Positions 7,125-16,144 are shown, counted from the stretch's first letter. The stretch: 16,489 nucleotides of DNA from Ignavibacteriota bacterium (GCA_025357895.1 JANYLL010000137.1:1-16489); one strand, 5' to 3'. Numbers and translations: made by a program. The notes: generated by a model not told the origin, from the letters alone.

Positions 7125-7175
7125 TAGGCGCGGGCTTTAAGCCCGCGAAGACGCAGGATGAAGCCATGCGGCTAC
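7125..7175. repeat. GC-rich palindromic repeat (REP-like, second type)
   Basis: CGCGGGCTT (7129-7137) and AAGCCCGCG (7139-7147) form a 9-bp inverted repeat around a single T. A second small hairpin follows (AGCC 7162-7165 with GGCT 7170-7173), and the whole unit is bounded by GTAG (7124-7127) and CTAC (7172-7175). This two-hairpin layout with complementary ends resembles REP/BIME-type elements. Only one copy is in the window, so repeat status rests on its structure. Confidence 0.55.
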
Positions 7176-7280
7176 TAAACTGCCTCACAATATACTAATA
7201 AAAAACTCATCATCCATTCTGCATTCAAAGATTGGGTGATGTTGCTTGTCATCAGTTAACTTCTTCTTTTACGAGCCGGA

Positions 7281-10200
7281 GTGCAAAGAGCGTTGCCTTT
7301 ATTTCAGCGAGCAGAATGCAACAGAACGGATTTCGGTCTGTTTGGTCGGTCAAAAATCCGTCCTGCCGAAATATGCTCAGCTTCCGGATTTGCTCTTATT
7401 GCTGCTTTCGGTTTTTTACTTGCTCTCTCCTCATGCTCCGGCTTAAAAAAGACAACTACCAGTACTCCGCCAAAAGATTCTACAAAAAATGATACTTCGA
7501 AGGTAAGTGTAGTAAATAAAATCGATTCTCTTGCAGAATCTATTAGTAACACCGTTGGTAAGGTCGGAGATTTTTTCAGTAATCTTATTCCCGGAAGTCA
7601 TGGGAAAGACAGCACGATCATTGTTTCTCCTGTCAAAGTTGATAACCCTGCCGTCAAGACAACGGAACCTCCTACTTCCGGTGGATTTATTTCCACACCT
7701 GTTAAACGGCAATTACAATTTGATTCTTTGGGCAATGTGTCAGTGCACGATGTTGTGCAGGGGGCAGATATTCGACAGCCTGAGACACAGAATCTTGATG
7801 ATTATATCAAAGCACAGCAGGAAACTGCATTGCGGAATTCATACCATGATGCTGCACAAAAATATGTTAATACAGCCGCTGCTGGAGCAAATACTCCGGG
7901 CAGTGCAACTCCGCAAAAAGGAAATGGTATTTTAAGTGATTATGGTTCAATATCCATTCCAATTCCGCCTTCCATCGTCCCGACGATCTTCGGACGACCG
8001 TCGATAAATCTACGAGTTAACGGCGATGTTGCCATTCATCTTGCCTATCGTGATAATAAATTTTTAGCTACGACAGGAGCACTCTTTGCAGGATCTGAGA
8101 CCGGACTTGATTTCAAACAGGAAGTGAATATGAATATTACCGGTTCGGTCGGTGATAAGATTAAGATCAATACCGATTTCGGAAGCTTGCGTCAATTTAA
8201 TTTTGATAATATTTTTAAACTCAGCTATCAGGGATTCCCTGAAGAGATCATACAATCTATTGAAGCAGGAGATGTATCGCTCAAGACTCCGTCAAAATAT
8301 ATCGGCATTCAATCCGCACTATTCGGATTTAAGAGCGTAATGCGTTTTGGTCCTTTATATCTGACGACGATCGTAGCACAGAAAAAAGGAGATCATCAAT
8401 CCAAAACATTCGGCGGCGGTCCTGGAAGTTCATCAGGAACGGATTACGTGATCCAGCCTGCCAACTACAGAAAGAATTCGTTCTTTCTCGATACGATCTA
8501 TATTCCGAAATATGAAAATTATTACGCAAAGGTTCCGATGGATCAAGTCACAGATAATAATACAATCGTCGATGGTTCAGTTGAAGTATGGCGAAGCACA
8601 ACAATTCAACAAGTTTCAAGAGTAGTAGCAAAGGCATGGAGTGGAAATCTTCTTCCGGGTATTGCACCAAAAGGACGTTACCGACAAAATTTTCACGGTT
8701 CACCTGCGGGAGGAACACCCGGGGGAAATTGGGATGCAGGTCCGCTTCAGCACCTAGATACAAACCAGTATTCAATTAATCTTTTTACAGGAGTCCTGAC
8801 ACTTAACCAAGAAGCAGCCGATGGCGATATCATCGCAGTAAGTTATCGGACAGTTGGAGGTACACAATATGGCGAACGTAGTCAGGATATTGGAAATGAT
8901 ACCGATATCGTTTTAAAACTGATAAAACCGAAATATTTATATTTCCATCCTTCATTCCCCGGATGGAAAACTATGCTGAAGAATTCGTATTATGTAGGCG
9001 CAACAAATATTGATGAGACCGGTTTTTCAGCAAAAATTGCTTACACACTTCCGACAGGTCAGGGATATGAATATGTTCGAGCGGCTTTAAAGCAGCAAGA
9101 AAAAGCCATCAGCGTTATGGGACTTGACCGATATAATAATTCAACTCCCGGTATCAGGCAGCCTGACGGATTATTCGACGTTTTTGCCGCCGGCCAAGTA
9201 TCTCCGATATTAGATAAACGCAACGGAACACTTATTTTCCCGTATCTCGAGCCATTTGGCAAACGCATACTCGATTTTCAAGCAGAACAAAAACGGACTG
9301 ATTTAAAATATAAACCTGATTCAATTTTTTATTTTCCCGAACTTTATACGAAAACTTATGACAATTTTCGCTATAACCCAAGTAAGAATAATCAAATTGC
9401 CATCACCGTAAGATATTCAGGCGGGAATTCTACAACGATAAATTTAAATGCATTCAATATAGTTGACGGAAGCGTACGTGTAAGTTCAGGCGGAAGGCAG
9501 CTTGTCGAAGGTGTAGATTACCGGGTTGATGTTAATGGCGGAACGATCACTCTTCTTAAACCCGATCTTGCAACAGCCGGTCCGCTCAGTGTGGATTATG
9601 ATGTACATGATATATTTACAACATCAACAAAAAATCTTTTTGGGCTTCGCGGAGAAATACCGATCTTGGATCATGGATTGATCGGCATGTCTCTGATGAA
9701 TTTTTCATTACACCAGCCCAGCATTAAAACCCGTCAGGGAGAAGAACCGCTTTCGAATTGGATCCTGGGTGCCGACGCAGGGTATAAGTTTAATATGCCC
9801 TGGCTGACAAATATCATGAATGCCTTGCCGATATTTAATCTTAAAGATAAATCAGAACTCACCGTTAAACTCGATGCAGCCGTTTCGCTTCCTAATCCGA
9901 ATACACAGGTATCTCCGATGGCAGTCGATAATAATGCCAGCATAGCCTATCTCGATGATTTCGAAGGAGGCAAAACAGAATTTCCTTTAATGATGTCCTA
10001 TGGAAGATGGGTGCATGCTTCACAGCCCGATATTCCTGCATATACTTCGAAAGGTTTTTCTCAGGACGATATTAACAGACGCAAATCCAAAACATGGTGG
10101 TATGAACATTTCCCGCGAGATGTTCCTGTAACAGATATTCAGCCAAATAAAAGTTATGCTCCGCCTGCGCCTAGTGCACAAGTATTGGATGTCGTTTTTG

Positions 10201-13200
10201 ACCCGAATCGCAGGAGTGGTATATATAATCCTTATCCCGATCTTTCGGAAAAACCGGAAAATACCTGGGGTGGCTTGATGCAATGGGATCAGGGTTTGAA
10301 TGTCCAAGCCACGAACACTGATGCAATTCAATTTTGGATGAAGATCGACGGCGAAACCGATCAGAGTATTATTAATAATGGAGTGTTTCACTTTGATATG
10401 GGGACAATTTCTGAAGATATAATCCCGGATGGAAAGTTAGAGACAGAAGATATAAATGGTAACGGACGATACGATCCCGGTGAAGATATTGGTCTTGACA
10501 AAATGAATAATGATACGGAAAAGGTACATTTTCCGGGTTCAGGTAATCCAAACGATCCGAGCAATGACGATTACAGTTATGATGCTAACACCCAAAATTA
10601 TGATAATATCAATGGCACCGAAGGAAATCAGAACGACGGTTCGTACGGATTGCATCCTGATACAGAAGATCTTAATGGCAACTCAATCTTAGATGTTTCT
10701 GATAATTATTATGAATATGATATCCCTATTAATCCGGATAATCCATATATCATAGGAAAAAGCGGGACAGGGTGGGTTCAATACCGGATTCCGATATCAA
10801 ATTTTGCAAGGGGAGTGGGAATTTTAGATTCATCTTTCTCGAACATTAATTATTATAGAATATGGTTCTCGAATTTTTCGAGCAAGGTACATTTACGTTT
10901 CAATGATATTGGTCTTATCGGAAGCCAGTGGACTCGCAGCAGAGTAGGTTTGGATACTCTTAATCCTACCGGGGATAATTCATTTGCGATCAATTATGTA
11001 AATATAGAAGATAATACAGCGGCTCCGACAAGTTATACTCCGCCTCCCGGTGCCCAGCGTGACCGTCTTGCAGGAGGAGCGACGATCATTCTCGGCAATG
11101 AGCAATCCATTGATATGAAGCTCAAATGTGTGAAAATCAATACGCAGCGTGAGGCAGCTCGTATTTTCCCTTCTCCGAACGATCTTTTTAATTACCGCTC
11201 CATGGCGATCTGGGTGCATGGAGATGGGGCAATGCCTAAAACTATCAATGATACAAATCAAAAAGTATGGGTGTATTTTCGTTTTGGTACCGATCAATAT
11301 AATTATTATGAATACCGCCGTCCACTTGTACAGGATTGGCAAAATATTCATGTGGATTTCGGAACGCTCGCAGCTTTGAAAGCTACAAAGCCGAATTACA
11401 ACACCACGGTATTTGCTCCGGCAAGTGACGGAGTTCTTGGATCGATGTACCGTGTTGTCGGTCTTCCGACGATCACGAATGCTCCATATTTTGTTCTTGG
11501 AGTTGATAATGAAGGCACAGATAACTGTTTAACCTCTGATATCTGGTGGGATGAACTTCGTTTGCTTTCAGCGAATAATTCTGTCGATTACGCATTGAAT
11601 GCAACGATGCAGGCAAAGCTTGCAGAATTCGGAACTGTCACCGGTTCGATCTTAAACGAAGGTCCTGATTTTCACCGTGTTGATGAGCGTTTTAATACGT
11701 CTCGCACAAAAAATTTCGCCTGGAATGTTACAGGCGAATTTCTGATGCAAAAAATTCTACCGTCATGGCTGGAGAAAGGCACTATTTTTCCACTTACGAT
11801 CAGTCATTCGGAAACGATCTTAACACCGAAATATGAGCCGAACACAGATGTTGAAGTCACCAAAGCAGTTGCTCAGATTCAGTCAGCAGTTTCTACTGGG
11901 CAGTTATCCCAGACGCAGGCTACGGCAATCGCTGATTCGATTCGGCTAACAAACGAAACACTGACGGTGCGTAATAGCATAGCTGCAACGGGAGTCCATT
12001 TTACTTTTCCGGGAAGTTTTTTCTTGCTGCCTGCATTCCTGAATAGACTTACCTATGGCTTTGGTTACGGAGAGGAATTTACGCGAAGTCCGCAATTTCT
12101 TTATAACCGCACATGGAGTTGGACAGGAAGTATCGTCTATGATCTTCAACAGATTCCTGTTGTTTCACTTTCTCCGTTGACATGGATAGGACCCGAAACA
12201 TTCGATATAGGAAGATATTCTGCCTACAAAATAAATTTTCTTCCGCAGCGGTTCAATGCTGGTATAAGCGCTACTCGGGGAAGGATGCATTACCAAAACC
12301 GGGTTTCAACGCTCGTTTTTCCGCCTGATCTTACAAGTTACCAGGATACATTAGATATCCTGAATTCGAATGTTCCGTTTATTAATCGTATCTTTACTGC
12401 TTCAAGAGGATTCGGATTTACCTGGAAACTTACTGAGAACGGTTTGCTTTCGCCGCAGATCGAATACCGACTTGATGTTTCGAGTAATTTAGGCGGACTT
12501 GAAACATTCATTCGCAATAACCAACCGGGTAATTTTTACGATTCGGCATATATCTATCAACGTACGTTCAAACAGATCATGGGAGATGTATTTTTTAAGA
12601 ACGGAGCACTTGCAAGGCTAGGAAGTGATTATCTTACTTTGCAGCATGTCCGGCTTACAACAAATCCACGGCTTCCGTGGCTTTTTTGGCTTGATAAATT
12701 TATTCGGCCGATATTCAGCTATAATGTTGATTATAAATGGACAGATGCACAGACCGGTCAGCAGAATGCTAAAACCGGAAGCTGGAATAATGTCATCACG
12801 ACGGGACTTGAATTTAATCTTCGCGAACTTGGTATTGGCATTTTCGGTAATGATGCCGTTGTTCCAGCCGGCGGAGTGAAGCGAAGTAGAGGGGAATCGC
12901 AAAGTACAAGAGGAGAAGATACAAGACAGGGCAACCAGGCAGTTGAAGTACCGGATCAAGTACCGGGAAATATACCCCCGATGGATATGCAGCCTCCGAA
13001 CAGACCCGGAATTCGTAGAGTCGGTGATGCACCCAGGAATGCAAATCCAGGTATGCGTCCGCCTCCGGAATTACCAATTATGAAAACAGCTCCTTCACCT
13101 TCGGCTCCTATCGATACTTCGATCGCACATAGTCCGGGAGTAGGAACACGTGGCATCGTAGACGATCTGGCAGTCAATGATACACTACTTATTCCGAAAG

Positions 13201-14648
13201 CTCCGGCCGAGCTACCCCCTGAAGAAATTGTCGATGAAGGCGGAATAACAGCACGAGATATTGTGAAAGCGCTTATTCAAAAACCGTTCTTTGATTGGAA
13301 TGGTACGAAATTTAACTTTATCGAAACGAACTACAGTCTCAACGGTGCGTTGCAAGGCGACGGATCCGGTATTTCAAACTTCCTGGCAAAAGGGATATTC
13401 TCGCCTGAAGTTGATGCAAATGGTCCTTCGCGTGCATATCAGCTTGGGCTTATCAGCGATCCGAGCGGAAGACTGATCATAAATTTTGTACCGGTATTTC
13501 CATTTATAAAATTCGGAGTGCGTCACGGATTGCGTGCAGCCAATCCTTACAATACAGTGCGAACTGTAGAGGTCACTGACGTCTTCACGCAAAAAAATAC
13601 ATTCGAACTTACGACAAGCAGGCCTTTGTGGACCGGTGCAACACTTAGCTTGAATTGGAGAACAGAATTTACTTATGATGAGCGAAACCAGCTTCAGATT
13701 TTAAATGACGGCGGCATTTTACCAATCTCTACTGCAAAGACAGGGGATGTATCGCGCACGTTCCTTTCTATTCCTCCACTTCCATTCCTGAATATTACAC
13801 AAAGCGGAATACAAAATGTAGGTCAAAAGTGGATCGATAAAAGTAATGCCTACCTCACGACACATGGAGTTGCTGTTCCAACGGATACAGATCGCAATAA
13901 TCTTCCGACCGATGTCAAAAATAAATTGCAGGTAGAAAGCTTCCTTCAGGGATTTGAATCGCTTCCTTTTTTCTCCGGAGTATTGCGAGAGTATTTACCG
14001 CGTTTGAATTATTCTTTCAATTGGAGCGGTTTGGAAAAATTTCCTCTCTTTAAATTTGCTGATAGGGCAAGTTTCAGAACTGCATACACCGGAAATTACA
14101 AGCGCACATTCAAACTCAATCCCGGTGATCTGCTGGCTCTGACAACGTTACAGACGGTATCTTATGCTTTCCGACCGCTAATTGCTTTCGATTTGGGTTG
14201 GGATAAGATCTGGGGCGGCAAGATGAATGCAAGCTTAAACTACGATACCCAAACCGATTGGGCGGCGGATTATTCTTTCAATCGCATCACAAAAAGATTG
14301 GCTACGACGTTTGGTATCACAGCAAATTTCCAGAAGGAGGGGCTGAGCATTCCATTCCTGAAAATAAACTTAAAAAATACGTTCGGAGCAACCTTTACAT
14401 ATAGTCAAACCATTGCAAATGACCTTTATTATCAGTTCAATGATATTTTAGTCAACCCCGGGGGAACAAGCAATGGAGGTATTACGAAAACAACACTTGA
14501 ACAAAGAATCAGTTATGATCTCAACCAGCAATTAACAATTGAAGGCTTCTTTCATTACGAACGCACAACCCCGGCTTCATCCGGCGTTCTTGTTCCACCA
14601 ACGCGGCTTATCACTGCCGGATTTGATATTCGCTTAAAAGTATTTTAA
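7281..14648 (+). CDS. sprA: SprA-type T9SS outer-membrane translocon protein
   Basis: A 2,455-residue protein of the SprA family (F. johnsoniae SprA is about 2,400 residues), whose known member forms a 36-strand outer-membrane barrel, the protein-conducting channel of the type IX secretion system, partnered by proteins such as PorV. Family landmarks: GDKIKINTDFG and EEIIQSIEAGDVSLKTPSKY (about residues 290-340) from the SprA N-terminal repeat, LFGFKSVMRFG, YLDDFEGGKTEFPL (about 890-902), acidic DINGNGRYDPGED (1057-1069), and DIWWDELRL (1420-1428). The chain ends in a beta strand finishing IRLKVF, as outer-membrane barrels usually do. Residues 1864-1988 are a proline-rich low-complexity insert. 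The start is uncertain: no in-frame ATG exists, so GTG 7281 or TTG 7293 is used, before a hydrophobic signal with lipobox-like LSSC (Cys52). Identification is firm, the start is not. Confidence 0.95.
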   Translation: MQRALPLFQRAECNRTDFGLFGRSKIRPAEICSASGFALIAAFGFLLALSSCSGLKKTTTSTPPKDSTKNDTSKVSVVNKIDSLAESISNTVGKVGDFFSNLIPGSHGKDSTIIVSPVKVDNPAVKTTEPPTSGGFISTPVKRQLQFDSLGNVSVHDVVQGADIRQPETQNLDDYIKAQQETALRNSYHDAAQKYVNTAAAGANTPGSATPQKGNGILSDYGSISIPIPPSIVPTIFGRPSINLRVNGDVAIHLAYRDNKFLATTGALFAGSETGLDFKQEVNMNITGSVGDKIKINTDFGSLRQFNFDNIFKLSYQGFPEEIIQSIEAGDVSLKTPSKYIGIQSALFGFKSVMRFGPLYLTTIVAQKKGDHQSKTFGGGPGSSSGTDYVIQPANYRKNSFFLDTIYIPKYENYYAKVPMDQVTDNNTIVDGSVEVWRSTTIQQVSRVVAKAWSGNLLPGIAPKGRYRQNFHGSPAGGTPGGNWDAGPLQHLDTNQYSINLFTGVLTLNQEAADGDIIAVSYRTVGGTQYGERSQDIGNDTDIVLKLIKPKYLYFHPSFPGWKTMLKNSYYVGATNIDETGFSAKIAYTLPTGQGYEYVRAALKQQEKAISVMGLDRYNNSTPGIRQPDGLFDVFAAGQVSPILDKRNGTLIFPYLEPFGKRILDFQAEQKRTDLKYKPDSIFYFPELYTKTYDNFRYNPSKNNQIAITVRYSGGNSTTINLNAFNIVDGSVRVSSGGRQLVEGVDYRVDVNGGTITLLKPDLATAGPLSVDYDVHDIFTTSTKNLFGLRGEIPILDHGLIGMSLMNFSLHQPSIKTRQGEEPLSNWILGADAGYKFNMPWLTNIMNALPIFNLKDKSELTVKLDAAVSLPNPNTQVSPMAVDNNASIAYLDDFEGGKTEFPLMMSYGRWVHASQPDIPAYTSKGFSQDDINRRKSKTWWYEHFPRDVPVTDIQPNKSYAPPAPSAQVLDVVFDPNRRSGIYNPYPDLSEKPENTWGGLMQWDQGLNVQATNTDAIQFWMKIDGETDQSIINNGVFHFDMGTISEDIIPDGKLETEDINGNGRYDPGEDIGLDKMNNDTEKVHFPGSGNPNDPSNDDYSYDANTQNYDNINGTEGNQNDGSYGLHPDTEDLNGNSILDVSDNYYEYDIPINPDNPYIIGKSGTGWVQYRIPISNFARGVGILDSSFSNINYYRIWFSNFSSKVHLRFNDIGLIGSQWTRSRVGLDTLNPTGDNSFAINYVNIEDNTAAPTSYTPPPGAQRDRLAGGATIILGNEQSIDMKLKCVKINTQREAARIFPSPNDLFNYRSMAIWVHGDGAMPKTINDTNQKVWVYFRFGTDQYNYYEYRRPLVQDWQNIHVDFGTLAALKATKPNYNTTVFAPASDGVLGSMYRVVGLPTITNAPYFVLGVDNEGTDNCLTSDIWWDELRLLSANNSVDYALNATMQAKLAEFGTVTGSILNEGPDFHRVDERFNTSRTKNFAWNVTGEFLMQKILPSWLEKGTIFPLTISHSETILTPKYEPNTDVEVTKAVAQIQSAVSTGQLSQTQATAIADSIRLTNETLTVRNSIAATGVHFTFPGSFFLLPAFLNRLTYGFGYGEEFTRSPQFLYNRTWSWTGSIVYDLQQIPVVSLSPLTWIGPETFDIGRYSAYKINFLPQRFNAGISATRGRMHYQNRVSTLVFPPDLTSYQDTLDILNSNVPFINRIFTASRGFGFTWKLTENGLLSPQIEYRLDVSSNLGGLETFIRNNQPGNFYDSAYIYQRTFKQIMGDVFFKNGALARLGSDYLTLQHVRLTTNPRLPWLFWLDKFIRPIFSYNVDYKWTDAQTGQQNAKTGSWNNVITTGLEFNLRELGIGIFGNDAVVPAGGVKRSRGESQSTRGEDTRQGNQAVEVPDQVPGNIPPMDMQPPNRPGIRRVGDAPRNANPGMRPPPELPIMKTAPSPSAPIDTSIAHSPGVGTRGIVDDLAVNDTLLIPKAPAELPPEEIVDEGGITARDIVKALIQKPFFDWNGTKFNFIETNYSLNGALQGDGSGISNFLAKGIFSPEVDANGPSRAYQLGLISDPSGRLIINFVPVFPFIKFGVRHGLRAANPYNTVRTVEVTDVFTQKNTFELTTSRPLWTGATLSLNWRTEFTYDERNQLQILNDGGILPISTAKTGDVSRTFLSIPPLPFLNITQSGIQNVGQKWIDKSNAYLTTHGVAVPTDTDRNNLPTDVKNKLQVESFLQGFESLPFFSGVLREYLPRLNYSFNWSGLEKFPLFKFADRASFRTAYTGNYKRTFKLNPGDLLALTTLQTVSYAFRPLIAFDLGWDKIWGGKMNASLNYDTQTDWAADYSFNRITKRLATTFGITANFQKEGLSIPFLKINLKNTFGATFTYSQTIANDLYYQFNDILVNPGGTSNGGITKTTLEQRISYDLNQQLTIEGFFHYERTTPASSGVLVPPTRLITAGFDIRLKVF
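7326..7371. repeat. overlapping inverted repeats over the sprA 5' end
   Basis: ACGGATTT (7326-7333) pairs with AAATCCGT (7354-7361), and TTTCGG (7331-7336) pairs with CCGAAA (7366-7371). These fall inside the first codons of the sprA frame, just ahead of the signal peptide. They could form an RNA hairpin near the ribosome site or be the remains of an inserted repeat. Confidence 0.4.
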
Positions 14649-14649
14649 T

Positions 14650-15825
14650 ATGAGTGCTTCCGTATTCGATGTCATTATTATCGGCGGTGGCGCAGCAGGA
14701 CTGATGTGTGCAATCGAAGCAGGGAAACGCGGACGAAGGATTCTCGTTATTGAACGCACAGAAAAAACAGGAAAAAAAATTCTTATCTCCGGAGGAGGGA
14801 GGTGTAACTTTACGAATAAGCAAGTAACGGCGAAAAACTTTCTTTCGGAAAATGAACATTTTTGTAAATCCGCTCTTGCCCGTTATTCGTCAAAGGATTT
14901 TATTGCTTTAGTCGAAAAGCACGGGATTGCCTACCATGAAAAAACCTTAGGTCAGCTTTTTTGTGATGACAGTTCAAGGCAGATTCTTGAAATGCTTGAA
15001 ACCGAATGCTCGAATGCCGGAGTTCAGATAATGATAAATTGCTCTGTTGAAAATATTACGAAGGATAATACTTTTATTCTTCAGACAACCGGTGGTGTAT
15101 TCGAATGTGATTCTTTAGTAATTGCATCCGGCGGACTTTCAATTCCAAAAATGGGAGCTTCAAATTTTGGGTATACAGTTGCTGAACAATTTAATATAGA
15201 AACCATATCTCCGCGCCCTGCTCTTGTGCCGCTAATCTGGAAAGAAAAAGATCGCAGAGCGTATAGTGATCTAAGCGGTATCGGAATTCCTGTAAAAGTC
15301 ACGTGTAATAAAATCTCATTCAAGGAAGATCTTCTTTTTACTCACAGAGGACTTTCTGGTCCTGCTATATTGCAAATATCTTCGTATTGGAAAGAAGGAG
15401 ATGAAATAAGTATTGACCTGTTGCAAGTTATAGATATTTCAAAAGTATTTGAAAAATATCGCCAGGAAAAATTACAGCTTGCTGCAATTTTATCGAGATA
15501 TTTACCGAGAAGATTTGTACTGAGTTGGTGCGAATCAAATGCTCTTTCCAAGCCAATGAATCAACTTTCGGATAAGGCATTACGAGGTATTGCAGAATTG
15601 ATTCATCATTGGAAAGTCATTCCCGAAGGAACAGATGGATTTGGAAAAGCCGAAGTGACGGTGGGCGGAGTAGATACAAAAGAGCTTTCGTCAAAAACAA
15701 TGGAAACAAAAAAAGTGACCGGGCTGTATTTTATCGGAGAAGTCGTAGATGTTACCGGCTGGCTTGGCGGATATAATTTCCAATGGGCATGGTCTTCAGG
15801 CTGGGCTGCGGGTCAATCAGTATGA
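14650..15825 (+). CDS. FAD-dependent oxidoreductase, HI0933/BaiN-like
   Basis: A 391-residue flavoprotein of the HI0933 family (YhiN/BaiN-like, annotated NAD(P)/FAD-dependent oxidoreductase). The FAD-binding dinucleotide motif GGGAAG is at residues 12-17 after a DVIIIG strand, with Glu36 ending the second strand (RRILVIER). The family signature KKILISGGGRCNFTN covers 42-56, AEVTVGGV is at 334-341, and GLYFIGEVVDVTGWLGGYNF begins the C-terminal FAD-contacting segment at 358. Length is normal. BaiN of a gut Clostridium was linked to bile-acid dehydroxylation, but the physiological substrate of most members is unknown, so I assign no reaction. Its ATG lies one base after the sprA stop, so it is very likely co-transcribed and translationally coupled to sprA. 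It converges with the next gene across 30 bases. Confidence 0.9.
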   Translation: MSASVFDVIIIGGGAAGLMCAIEAGKRGRRILVIERTEKTGKKILISGGGRCNFTNKQVTAKNFLSENEHFCKSALARYSSKDFIALVEKHGIAYHEKTLGQLFCDDSSRQILEMLETECSNAGVQIMINCSVENITKDNTFILQTTGGVFECDSLVIASGGLSIPKMGASNFGYTVAEQFNIETISPRPALVPLIWKEKDRRAYSDLSGIGIPVKVTCNKISFKEDLLFTHRGLSGPAILQISSYWKEGDEISIDLLQVIDISKVFEKYRQEKLQLAAILSRYLPRRFVLSWCESNALSKPMNQLSDKALRGIAELIHHWKVIPEGTDGFGKAEVTVGGVDTKELSSKTMETKKVTGLYFIGEVVDVTGWLGGYNFQWAWSSGWAAGQSV

Positions 15826-15855
15826 CGAATGCAATTTGGGAATGGACATTCGTTC

Positions 15856-16134
15856 TTAATCCAGATTCTTATACGTCTCCATTAGTTTATGGGGATCTTT
15901 CCCATCCTCATAAAATTTTACTATTTTGAGAGCTCTTGCCTTCGAACGCATAATAGGTGGAACAAAGAGTAATGCCTGCTCATGAGAATCGGCTTCGAGA
16001 ATTGCCCATGCAGTATGATCGCCATCCTTGCAACCACAATCCACATGTGTATTAAAGCCTGCTGCGATGACTTGATGCACGACTGCCTTGCAATCCGCGG
16101 CAGTATGTGGAGAAATTATTAAAAATCTATCCAA
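15856..16134 (-). CDS. small conserved-looking protein of unknown function
   Basis: A 92-residue protein that I do not recognise with certainty. It reads MDRFLIISPH and alternates beta and alpha segments (strands about 3-8, 28-33, 41-48, 66-72; helices about 11-25 and 50-57), which suggests a small ferredoxin-like alpha/beta fold, similar to DUF3303- or YCII-type proteins; this is only a resemblance. It has three cysteines (15, 33, 35) and histidines 30 and 40 around HVDCGCKDGDH, a possible metal or redox site. The start is TTG at 16134: an in-frame TAA lies two codons upstream, no alternative ATG is near, and GGAG sits six bases before it. No signal peptide is visible, so it is probably cytoplasmic. 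It faces the flavoprotein gene and is divergent from rsmE. Confidence 0.7.
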   Translation of the reverse strand: MDRFLIISPHTAADCKAVVHQVIAAGFNTHVDCGCKDGDHTAWAILEADSHEQALLFVPPIMRSKARALKIVKFYEDGKDPHKLMETYKNLD

Positions 16135-16140
16135 GGTTTA

Positions 16141-16144
16141 CTCC
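16141..16144 (-). promoter_or_regulatory. Shine-Dalgarno for the TTG-started small protein
   Basis: On the minus strand GGAG lies six bases before TTG (16134-16132). Few genes in this window show a clear Shine-Dalgarno, so this one is informative. With the in-frame TAA between it and the start, it fixes the unusual TTG start. Confidence 0.6.

Larger units (their letters stand above)
6892..7280. other. non-coding region upstream of sprA
   Basis: A 389-base stretch without a convincing gene between the divergent permease gene and sprA. It holds a palindromic repeat copy (6944-6968), a hairpin (7018-7038), a phased direct repeat (7044-7075), and a second type of palindrome (7125-7175). Promoters for both flanking genes should lie here, but I could not identify a clean promoter pair. 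An in-frame TAA at 7257-7259 bounds the sprA reading frame. Confidence 0.6.

Noticed and set aside
7232..7492. Plus-strand frames overlapping the sprA 5' end (also 7246-7446)
   Set aside because: They are alternate-frame readings of the sprA leader and signal segment. I use them only as a hint of a possible indel.
10020..10391. Antisense frames inside sprA, including 10980-11351 and 12618-12959
   Set aside because: A 7.4-kb gene gives many open antisense frames by chance; none shows a family motif or a start signal.
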